Source: Nansenia antarctica (taxonomy: Eukaryota > Chordata > Actinopteri > Argentiniformes > Microstomatidae). Taken from it: a stretch of 64,000 bases of DNA. Under the pieces are notes generated by a model. The model was given only the letters and a program-made list of their open reading frames with translations. It did no database searches and was not told the origin of the DNA. Of this stretch, positions 36,201 through 43,790 are shown in pieces (the first letter of the stretch is position 1; each line of letters opens with the position of its first letter). The position numbers and the translations under genes were made by a program. The stretch spans positions 53,460,817-53,524,816 of the forward strand of contig OZ022342.1 in NCBI GenBank assembly GCA_963989245.1, in the 5' to 3' direction.

Positions 36201-37240
36201 TTTTTCCAAGGGGGTTTTTCACCCGGTATGAGTTCAACTCTCAATGGACGAGCTGATTTCACAAATCCAATGTCTGTACTGTTCTTTGCCCACAGGTCTG
36301 CTGGCACATTCTGTATCATTTCTTCTCTGAGGTCTTTTTCAGGTTGTACAGGAAGGATTAGCTGGTTCATTAGCTTCACAGTCTGCGGATGTCCTATTCC
36401 TTGAGCAGAGATCATCAGTTTTGTGAACTGTCCATCAATGCTCCTCCAGATAGCAGGGTTTTCTTTTGTCGTTACAAATCTGGCTTTTTCTGAGTCTGCC
36501 ATCATTGCCCCTAAATGCTTCTGTTTATAGTGTTCAGATATCATAAGTGTCACATGAGGGATGCTACCCTCAATCTTATGCTCCTGATCTAGATAAGTGT
36601 CACTGTTTATCTTCATAGCCACTCCCTGAGGGCCTAGGATTATACAACTTGTACTAAGCTGTACCTGTTTTGGCTGATGCTTCAGCCACTCATCTGGGTT
36701 TGCATCTGCAACTTCTCTAAAATACTGGAGTGTACAATGCAATGGATCAGTAGGCCTTCTGGCCTCGGACATGTGTGCCAGGATATAATTGTCCCACATC
36801 CTTGTTGGTTCCATTAGGTCTGGGCTAAGCCCTCCCACCCAATACACCATAGATGCGTTGTTGTCCATCATGACAGACAGCTGCCTGTTCTCTTGTGGCA
36901 CTGTCACCCGACAGCCGTCAGGTGTGCATTTCACTGTACAGTTCAATTGGCATAGTGCATCTCTCCCTAGTAGCCCTATTGGCGTGTGTTCTGATACAAG
37001 TATTGACAGATCTGCTCTCTGTCCTTTGTACTCTAAGCTTACAAGCTCAGTAGTAGGGATCAGCTGTTTAATTCCCTCGAATCCGATTGTCTTCACATAT
37101 TTCCCAGACATAGGAAGGTGCGTGGCATCTTCAGGCTTCAGACAGGTGTAGGCTGCTCCACTGTCCACCATCAATTCTAATGGACGTTGGTTGACCGACA
37201 CCCATATGGTAGGTTCATCTTCAGGCCTGTTCGTCACCAC
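32756..37240 (-). CDS. ERV pol: protease, RT, RNase H, integrase
   Basis: An open frame of 1,494 codons. The listed first codon is a GTG, and the frame is continuous upstream to the gag stop at 37277, so there is no true pol start. Protease has its DSGA catalytic site near residue 26. Reverse transcriptase has YMDD near 500. RNase H carries YWTDGS near 807 and YTDSAYAH about 70 further. Integrase has an H..H...C..C finger near 1020-1060, a D, D35E core (VIDYVD, SDNGKEF, VERMN) near 1093-1187 and a GPY-containing C-terminal module near 1320. A charged, proline-rich tail overlaps env. All catalytic residues are present and no stop was seen. Expression is expected by readthrough of the gag UAG. 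Confidence 0.93.
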   Translation of the reverse strand: MVTNRPEDEPTIWVSVNQRPLELMVDSGAAYTCLKPEDATHLPMSGKYVKTIGFEGIKQLIPTTELVSLEYKGQRADLSILVSEHTPIGLLGRDALCQLNCTVKCTPDGCRVTVPQENRQLSVMMDNNASMVYWVGGLSPDLMEPTRMWDNYILAHMSEARRPTDPLHCTLQYFREVADANPDEWLKHQPKQVQLSTSCIILGPQGVAMKINSDTYLDQEHKIEGSIPHVTLMISEHYKQKHLGAMMADSEKARFVTTKENPAIWRSIDGQFTKLMISAQGIGHPQTVKLMNQLILPVQPEKDLREEMIQNVPADLWAKNSTDIGFVKSARPLRVELIPGEKPPWKNQYPLKQEAIDGIEPQIKGLLEAGVLKITQYPLSNTPLLPVTKPDGSYRLVHDLRAVNEVVVSYPAEVPDPHVLLTQIPSTAKVFTVIDLCGAFFSIPLSVESQGLFGFTYKGQHYQYTRMPQGYKHSPHVFNQVLKEDLDGLGQTISSTAIQYMDDILLCAPDEETCHRDSVKLLKVLAEKGHKVSKKKLQYCQEKVTYLGQSITQGHRSVTNEHLEAIQKAPKPRTVREMMMFLGITGYSSAWVEDYTRLVAPLRGMIKETGSDKLQCCITWTREADLAFETIKHKLQEAPALALPDYSKEFGLYVSSSAKGKYACAVLTQPTGIGPSPQPIAYYSVAYSEVEMGFAPCYRAMAGAYLMYEKATTLTMGYPITILCHHSLRNLLNQGKYTLTMPRIRNYYRMLEREDVTLLRCNTLNPAETLPTPEDGEPHDCVKEAMRYSKLRADLLALPLKEADVEYWTDGSCYRVGESLRAGYAIVRSQNSGFIVEQAEAVPQPCSAQLAELIALTEACNLGTGRRVTVYTDSAYAHNVCHLHGAVWKGRGFKKTDGSPIQHHAQIMKLLQAMMKPRELAIVKCAAHRSDSSHVTQGNRAADDAAKAITGADKAGKVLLVTHEAQLQGMVTLEDLLMLQSGANALDKNLWLTRGASQDDTGLWRNHEGLVVAPPDLLGMLIQEAHGLAHVARGEVRRKITKEYGFWAPYLLEQIDHILGQCVVCLKNNIRPGIPVGTGHIPTPNGPMKHLVIDYVDMIRPVAGYRYMLVVVDRFSRWVEACPTRKKDAQSVAKFLCREFIPRFGIPDRIASDNGKEFVDKTVKLILQKLGIKQRFGCIYSPQSQGMVERMNGVLKNRLSKVCQHTGLNWVEGLPLALMACRSSEIRGLHLTPHELAMGRIMTAPCARTSGKGPSLALLESDMKAYVQYMTNRQKSISSYVLHKQEREEEVNAQERKDALQPGDKVYVKVYRRKWHEARREGPYEVVRCTGTAIQIKGSPTWYHVHHCIKAPNEDDEGEPQQDGEETPGDEEVHSLDIQADEDVGEYLRRDADDEGGLVPDPVQPRDEWAKGDREGPRDCDTPLGGSTKPGVAPVVTPSDPDNAPDGDVSNPGGCPDQGTIERHRPVSDTPQPDRSRDTPRPIRRKLKPCRFRD

Positions 37241-37279
37241 CAGCTGGCACCCCCCTCTCGGATCTTCTGGGCACCCCTA
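37241..37279 (-). promoter_or_regulatory. Gag-pol UAG readthrough site
   Basis: Gag and pol first-base positions are congruent modulo 3 (39487 and 37240). The codons between the TAG (37279-37277) and pol stay open. The stop is followed by GGGTGCCC and later by a run of six G's and CAGCTGGTGG, a G/C-rich context that could form a downstream pseudoknot. This is the arrangement used by murine leukaemia-type and epsilon-type retroviruses, where a few percent of ribosomes read through UAG. The pseudoknot is inferred, not folded. Confidence 0.75.
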
Positions 37280-39487
37280 TAGCCCAGCTGGTGGGCCTCC
37301 GTAGGGGTTCACCACTCCTGGAGCCGGTGTAGCAGGGGGCCTATATCTTCCTTTTTGTTTCCCCCCTGCGCCCCCCTGGTTCTTCTTCCAGCAGGTACGG
37401 GCTAAGTGTCCATCCTGGCCGCATTGGAAACATGGTCCTAACATCTTCTTCCCGGCTGCGGTCCATCCCTCTTGTGGTGGTCCTTGGCCAGGCTGGTTGT
37501 ATGGCTGGTACGGAACCACTTGCACCCCTGGTGGCCCCTGTGGGTATGGATACCCCCCTTGTGGCCCCTGTGGGTATGACTGGGGAGGGACAGTTTGCAG
37601 TTGCTGTGGCTGAGATGGGACCTGTAGGGCTATGGTCTGCACTCTCTCTCTGGTTTTCTTGCCTTCAGTCAATTGTACTTGAGTTAGTTTTCTGAGTGAG
37701 TCTTCGTCTTGTGCCTTCTGTATCTGAATCTTCTTTCTAAATAATTCTACTTGGTGTGCTACGTTGTCTATATAAACAGCCTTGTTCATGTGTCGTAGCC
37801 CCACCACTTCTGCTAACTTGTTCTTAACTGGGGTAGGGAGACCTTGTTGAATCTTTTCCCTGATTATGGCTTTTTCTAACGGGTTATCTTCGGCATCCTT
37901 CCCTGTCACACTTCTCCATTGAGAGTGCACACGGGCTACATAACCTCTGGGATTCTCATCTTCTCCCAGTGGCATCACAATGATATTGTCTGGGTGAATG
38001 TGAGTAGGGTATGTCTCTCTGATTGCCTTCCACAGCCTGCCTCTGTTTGCTGCGAAGAGCTCTGGGTCATAAACTGATGTACCGATATATTTATGAAGTC
38101 CTGCCTTCGTCAATATTTCCTGCATGGTGTCCAATCCTGTAATAAAGGCTAAGAGTCTTTTCAGGTCTCCCATCGCGGCCTGCGTCCCTGTCAGTCTCAC
38201 GTCCATCTCGTTAGTCCAAGGGTGACCCCCATCTTCTAGGACTGGGAGTTTTTCGATCACTTCAGACAGATCTGTATGACCCCAAGGACGATATTCTATC
38301 TTGTTATCTCGAAACAGCACCGGGAAGATCCCCTGAATTTCCTCTTCCTCCGATGCCTTCCCTCTTGGTCTAAGGCCATAATTGCTTACTAGTGGCTCCG
38401 TTCTTTCGTCCCACCTTGGTGTCGCTGTAGACCTTGGGAGGTTCGGCTGGGATGTATGATGTGATGACACTTGACGATATTCTCTTGAGAGGTTCGGCTG
38501 GGATGTATGAAATGATGTCACTTGAGCTATCTGTTCTTCCAGTTCCTCTATCTGTCGTATACAACTTTCCTCCTCTCTTAGGCTTCTCTGGAGTTTTCTT
38601 GCCCTCTTTCTTAACTCCTCCTTATCCTTTTTCACCCTTTCTTCCTCCTCTTCCTCCGACATCCTCTTCTTTTGCTTTAAGCTCTCTTTCTTCTTCTCTA
38701 TCTTCAGAGACTCCTGCTCATCTTCAGAACCACTTTCTTCTTTTCCCTTTTTATAGCGTCTTGTCCTTCCCTGTTTTTCGGCCCTGGCTATTAGTTTTCT
38801 GATCTGAGCACTGTAACCTCCCTGTGCATTGCTGTCAGCACCGGAACATTCGCCTTCACCTCCACTGCCATCTTCATTGTCATCTGTCTTGTTCTCTGGT
38901 TCGAAATCCACGGTCACTTTCGCTCTTCCCCTCTCTAGTACATTATCACCCCCATCTTTGATAGTGAAGGCTCCGTTCGTACTTAGGACGGGGACCTGAG
39001 GGTAGATCCGCTGAGAATTGTCCTCCAGTATCTTGGCATAGGGAGGAGGACTGGAGATTGGAGCTGTGTGTGAGAATGGAATGTTCACTTTCTCTTCCAT
39101 TGCTTTGGCCAATTCATCTCTTTTTTCTGGATCCATGTGAGCTGTTTTCTCATTCCAAGCTAATGCTACTTTCTGCCCCTCTACCTTGAAGAGGTCTAAA
39201 ATAGCTAACTCTAACCTGCGTTTCTCTGATCTAATCTTTCCTTTTTGATGCGCCTTATGTGCATTGATAAGTATCTCCAATGTTGCAATTAATTGTAAGT
39301 CAAAGGTGCCCTCTTCTGGCCATGGTTGTTCAATGTCTGCCCAACGAATATTCCATTTCGTTGACATTTTGCTAATCTCCTTAACAAGAGGATTCATTTT
39401 TTCCACTATAGCCACAGGGGATGAATTTGCTAATATTCCCTTGTCTGTATTAACAGCCCTCACAATGTTACTGGGTTTGGCTCCCAT
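37277..39487 (-). CDS. ERV gag polyprotein
   Basis: 736 codons starting at an ATG in good context (G at -3, G at +4). MGAKPS gives glycine 2 and a serine at position 6, fitting N-myristoylation and membrane targeting of the matrix. PPPY at 147-150 is a late-domain motif for ESCRT recruitment. Residues about 245-325 are very rich in K/E/R and should form a coiled coil. A 17-residue tandem duplication containing HTSQPNL lies near 326-350. The capsid-like region follows. A zinc knuckle CFQCGQDGHLARTC (C-x2-C-x4-H-x4-C) lies at 686-699, in a G/P/Q-rich nucleocapsid. The frame ends in TAG at 37277-37279, in frame with pol. The length is greater than usual for gammaretroviral gag, largely from the charged insert. 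Confidence 0.93.
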   Translation of the reverse strand: MGAKPSNIVRAVNTDKGILANSSPVAIVEKMNPLVKEISKMSTKWNIRWADIEQPWPEEGTFDLQLIATLEILINAHKAHQKGKIRSEKRRLELAILDLFKVEGQKVALAWNEKTAHMDPEKRDELAKAMEEKVNIPFSHTAPISSPPPYAKILEDNSQRIYPQVPVLSTNGAFTIKDGGDNVLERGRAKVTVDFEPENKTDDNEDGSGGEGECSGADSNAQGGYSAQIRKLIARAEKQGRTRRYKKGKEESGSEDEQESLKIEKKKESLKQKKRMSEEEEEERVKKDKEELRKRARKLQRSLREEESCIRQIEELEEQIAQVTSFHTSQPNLSREYRQVSSHHTSQPNLPRSTATPRWDERTEPLVSNYGLRPRGKASEEEEIQGIFPVLFRDNKIEYRPWGHTDLSEVIEKLPVLEDGGHPWTNEMDVRLTGTQAAMGDLKRLLAFITGLDTMQEILTKAGLHKYIGTSVYDPELFAANRGRLWKAIRETYPTHIHPDNIIVMPLGEDENPRGYVARVHSQWRSVTGKDAEDNPLEKAIIREKIQQGLPTPVKNKLAEVVGLRHMNKAVYIDNVAHQVELFRKKIQIQKAQDEDSLRKLTQVQLTEGKKTRERVQTIALQVPSQPQQLQTVPPQSYPQGPQGGYPYPQGPPGVQVVPYQPYNQPGQGPPQEGWTAAGKKMLGPCFQCGQDGHLARTCWKKNQGGAGGKQKGRYRPPATPAPGVVNPYGGPPAGL

Positions 39488-42267
39488 GTCTGAAATATTT
39501 ATACTGCTTAATATGCTGAAAATATGCTATAAGGTGTACTTTTCTTACAACCCACCTTCTGTTGCCGTATCTGCTAAACAGATGCTAGTCCAACTTTTAA
39601 CTGCGTCAACTGTCTACACAGAACATTACAATTCAGAACAACGGATTGTTTCAGTGGTATTGTGTATTATTGACTTAAATGTAATCTATGTGTGTGTGTT
39701 TTAATTTAAATTTAATTAAAATTTTAATTCAATTTTATTTAAATTATTTAAATAATCATAACTAATTAATCACTAACAATCAATTATCACTATTAATTAA
39801 TATTAATTAATTATTAATAATCATAACTAAATAATCATTCAATTCAAATTTAAATTCAATTTAATTTCAATTCAATTCAATCCAAATTTAGTTTAGTTTT
39901 AATCTAAATGTTTTTCCCTTATTGTGTATGAATGTGTATCACTTAATTGCTCAGTCAATACTAATTATAGTTCAGGTCAACTTTAATTATTAAACTACAA
40001 AGGCTGTTCAACACAATTTATCAAATTACAAAGGCAGGTCACGCTTTCTGATTCACAAAACCCTTGATTGCTCAATCCTCAGATATAAACTGTTCTGCTC
40101 TTCTTTAATCAAAAGCTGTGAAAAAGAACTTGAAATAAAAAGATGTAAAATACGAATAGTGACAACAACCTGTAAAGAAATTGATTTGTTATTTGGAAGG
40201 AATGAATGATTAATTATTCATTACAATCTGTAAAGAAATCGACTTGTTATTTGAAAGGAATGAATGATTAATTAGACTTAGTCATTGTACAATCGTACAC
40301 TTCATTGATGTAAACCTGTGAAGTCAATTAGCTATTATCAACATATCAAACAAAGGAATGGTTATCATTAGATTGTCACAAAACAATTGATCAAAGTTTT
40401 GTGAAAACAGAAAATGAAATGATCTGAATAATTAATTCAATCAATTTGTAATTAATTAAATTAATTAAAGTAATGTAATATATTACAATCATTTACAACC
40501 ATCCATTTATTAATGTAAAGGACTATTTCATCGACCTCAGATAGATCTCACTGAGGATTAGTGTTTTAAAATGTCTTGTCGTGTTTTGTCCACTAGATGG
40601 CGCCAAGCAACCGACTTGGGTATCGATTGCTTCAAAACACCCTGTCGTGATCTCAAGTCACAACCTATTATTTTTCTCCTATCAAACACAATGCTTCAGC
40701 GATCACAATATGCTGAAAAGTAACTTACAAATATTAATTACAATCTGTAAATAAATCAACTATTAAGTGAAAGGAATTAATGACTAGTTAGAATTATTCA
40801 TTATATCATCATATACATTGATTTAAAACCTGTGGAGTCAATTATCTGTTATCAAAATATTAAACAAAATGAATGGTTATTCAGAATAGTTTTCATTAGA
40901 CAGTCACAGACATTTGACCAAACCTGTGGAATCAATCAATTGTTTTGTGAAACAGACAATGAAATGATCTGAATAATTAATTCAATCAATTAGTATTTAA
41001 ACAAGTAATGTAATATTCAACAGTCATTTACAAACATCATTCTATAAATGTTCTCTACAGATCTCTGTCTTCTATGCAAACAGGCAGACCGAGAGTCACA
41101 GAGCTGTTTTATCGATGGTCATAAATCTTCCTGTGTTCTGCTCAGAAAACAGATGTCTCACAGAACGACTGGCCTCTTTTCCTTTGAATCTATCAAAAGC
41201 CCACAATCTATCTTTACTTTTAACAAACTATGCTTAACTTTCGTGATTTCTGCAATCACAACTTTATTACAGAGAGAGATGAAAGGCAAGGAAGAAAAAT
41301 GGAGGAAAAAGAATCTGTGTTCTCTAGTCTCTGCTGGGCTACGCCCTTAGTATGGAATGTGCTCCGGCTAACGCGCATGCGCCCGCTTTCCACTAGACTT
41401 GTGAATGAAAACTCAACAAATATCCCCAAACTACTTTAAAATACCCCAACGATCAACCCACTTTATCTCTATACCACTATAGTCTATGTGAAATGGATTT
41501 TAACTTTATCTTTTATGCAACAATCAAATTCAGGTTCCCTTTGTAGTAGAAAGGATTTTCAACTCCGTGTGTGCATGTGTGCTTTTTTGCAGCCTTTTTT
41601 TTCTCTGAAATGAGACACACAGAAAGGGAGGGGATGGGCTCTACCCCACGGTTTTTCCTCGAAAAACCACGGTCTTCTCAAACAGAGCACATTCACGACT
41701 CCGCAATATCAAGATTATCTTTCAATGCAGTTAAACGTATTATTTCACTTTAATATTCTCTAATGCCTTTTTTCCACGGTCTCTCTCCCAAGAGAAATCT
41801 GAGCCTGTGTGTGTCTGTGCGTGCCTGCGTGCGTGTTTGTGCTCCGCTGACAAGGACAAAGGACCTCTTGTCTTCCAAAACAGACTTTACAGTCCAATTA
41901 CACTTTTATCAAACAGGAATGCTCATTCCATACACATAATAACACATTCATCAGCTTCTCGCTAATCTTCACAATAACCAATATTGCCGACCCATTAACA
42001 AAACGTCTTCCGTTAATTTTCTGTCGACAAGCCTACACTTTTCATGTAGACACTACTAAAGTTCGTCTTCCTTTAGTACCAGGCTTACACACACACACGA
42101 TATTTTCCCAATACAGTGCAATTTACACATTTATGTACAAATACAGATTTCTAAATCCGGCTCTTTAAATTCAATCCAATTGTAATTATCTTATATTTCT
42201 AACAGATACTCAACACAAATCTAAATTCTTTTGTTTAGCTTAAGATCATTTAATTACATCAAAGCTG

Positions 42268-42474
42268 GAAGTCTGACAGGGAGAGAGAGGGACAGAGAGA
42301 CAGAGAGTGAGAGAGGAAGGGAACCAATTTGAGAAAGGCAGAGGGAGAGAGAGAGAGGGAGGGAGACAGAGAGAGAGAGAGAGAGAATGAGAGAAAGGCA
42401 GAGGGAGAGGGAGAGAGGGAGGGAGACAGAGAGAGAGAGAGAGAGAGAGAATGAGAGAAAGGCAGAGGGAGAGG

Positions 42475-42514
<40 letters not shown>

Positions 42515-42678
42515 GAGAGAGAAAGGGAACCAATTTGAGAAAGGCAGAGGGAGAGAGAGAGAGGGAGGGAGACAGAGAGAGAGAGAGAGAGAATGAGAGA
42601 AAGGCAGAGGGAGAGGGAGAGAGGGAGGGAGACAGAGAGAGAGAGAGAGAGAGAATGAGAGAAAGGCAGAGGGAGAGG

Positions 42679-42749
<71 letters not shown>

Positions 42750-42780
42750 CGGCAGAGGGAGAGGGAGAGACAGAGAAAGA
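42268..42780. repeat. (GA)n-rich array, polypyrimidine in ERV sense, with ~206-bp higher-order repeat
   Basis: Purine-only on the plus strand apart from scattered C and T. The landmark GAACCAATTTGAGAAAGGCA occurs at 42321 and again at 42527. The segments between carry matching AATGAGAGAAAGGCAGAGGG landmarks, so a unit of about 206 bp is duplicated head to tail. Confidence 0.85.
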
Positions 42781-42789
42781 GAGAATGGT

Positions 42790-42801
42790 ACTTACCTCCA
42801 G
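42790..42801 (-). promoter_or_regulatory. Candidate major splice donor of the ERV
   Basis: Sense CTGGAG|GTAAGT is a full-consensus 5' splice site, with the exon/intron junction between 42796 and 42795. It lies about 70 bp downstream of the primer-binding site, the usual place for the donor of spliced env mRNA. Sense-strand pyrimidine repeats follow it. Confidence 0.7.
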
Positions 42802-42865
42802 GCGCTGAATGAAGAGATGTAAAAATTGACGGTCACTATAATTACTTATAAGCTATTAATTAACT

Positions 42866-42883
42866 CGTGGGCTAGTCTCGCCA
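42866..42883 (-). promoter_or_regulatory. Primer-binding site
   Basis: Sense TGGCGAGACTAGCCCACG directly follows the shared end of the 5' LTR and starts with TGG, as needed to pair with a tRNA 3'-CCA end. I could not match it confidently to a tRNA species. Confidence 0.7.
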
Positions 42884-43540
42884 TTATTTCGTATATATTT
42901 TGGTATCTGTTACTTACTAAAAAATGAAGAAGAGTTCGTGAGCAAATTTAAGACTTGTTTATTCAAAAAAGCAGGTTACACAGCTTGGCCCCTCAATGGA
43001 GCTGATGGTCCGAATCGGTCACAGGATGGATGTGAAAAATAAAGAGAAAGAGTCCATCTACGTAGCGGACTTTATACCCTGTCCCTATTATTTCGCTGAG
43101 CCAACTAAACAGAGTCCACGTTACTTTAATTTGGTTGAATACAAAGCATACCAGTGAGTAGGTGAGGCCATTCTCCGTCCTGCAAATAGGATGTCATTGT
43201 CTTATTATAATGCAACTCACCCTATGGTCAAATATATTCCAATGTAACCTATGTTATGGCCGTCTTGCTGACTCGACCCCAATGCAATTATCCTCCCATG
43301 ATGACATTCCATCCTCTGCACATGCATTGTCAAAAAGGCCACCGTGTGTCTCTCCCTATCTTTCCTAACAGAAACAACACAAACGGACGGTTATCTAGTG
43401 AATAGGGGAACGAATCAGATAAATGACAAATATGTTTCTGCCCTCAAGCAAGCCCTGGATGAGTAAAGAGGGACTACTGTGTTGCTTTCACTACGTGGCC
43501 GTTGGGTTGCCATGGCCACGTCATATGAAAATACACTACA
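42884..43540 (-). repeat. ERV 5' LTR
   Basis: 657 bp, identical by eye to the 3' LTR. In this copy the TATA box (sense TATAAA) is at 43071-43076 and the poly(A) signal at 42958-42963. This LTR drives the provirus leftward. The outer flank begins TTATCATTAC. Confidence 0.95.
43071..43076 (-). promoter_or_regulatory. LTR TATA box
   Basis: TATAAA in sense inside GGGTATAAAGTCC. It is about 108 bp upstream of the AATAAA at 42958-42963, so R is short and the start site should fall near 43045. Confidence 0.65.
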
Positions 43541-43597
43541 TTATCATTACACTTACTGCCGAAAACAGTCAGTGTTTTCTTCTTATGCAGTTAGCAT

Positions 43598-43619
43598 CTG
43601 TGTGTGTGTGCGTGTGCGT

Positions 43620-43677
<58 letters not shown>

Positions 43678-43695
43678 ATGTGCGTGTGCGTGTGC

Positions 43696-43743
<48 letters not shown>

Positions 43744-43790
43744 ATGTGCGTGCGTGTGTGTGTGTGTGTGCATTTGTGTGCGTGCGTTGG
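43598..43790. repeat. (GT)n microsatellite beside the provirus
   Basis: GT array with GC and CATG interruptions, beginning about 58 bp outside the 5' LTR. Confidence 0.92.

Larger units (their letters stand above)
39488..42865 (-). other. Unusually long ERV leader (5' LTR to gag), non-coding
   Basis: About 3.4 kb with no sense-strand frame of meaning. Nearest gag it is very AT-rich (TAATTAAT-type runs, 39690-40520 and 40735-41050). Diverged direct repeats of about 290-310 bp lie at 40226-40515 and 40741-41050, and a short 50-bp unit near 40170 repeats at 40226. Next to the LTR lies a sense polypyrimidine array. A splice donor sits near the LTR. I see no orfC-type accessory gene. Confidence 0.75.
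29787..43540 (-). mobile_element. Endogenous retrovirus (class I, gamma/epsilon-like), near-intact provirus
   Basis: A 13,754-bp provirus on the minus strand, in sense order: 5' LTR (42884-43540), primer-binding site, splice donor, long leader, gag, pol, env, polypurine tract, 3' LTR (29787-30443). The LTRs read identical at a constant offset of 13,097, implying a very recent insertion. Gag and pol share a frame across one UAG. Integrase has a GPY-type C-terminus, and env has CWIC and CX6CC motifs. Together these place it with class I (gamma/epsilon) fish retroviruses. The only lesion recognised by eye is a frame break within env. The total length is large, mainly because of the 3.4-kb leader. 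Confidence 0.95.

Noticed and set aside
42246..42822. Arg/Glu- and Ser/Leu-rich frames in the GA array
   Set aside because: Repeat translation only. On the viral sense strand no start or conserved protein is seen, so it is not an accessory gene.
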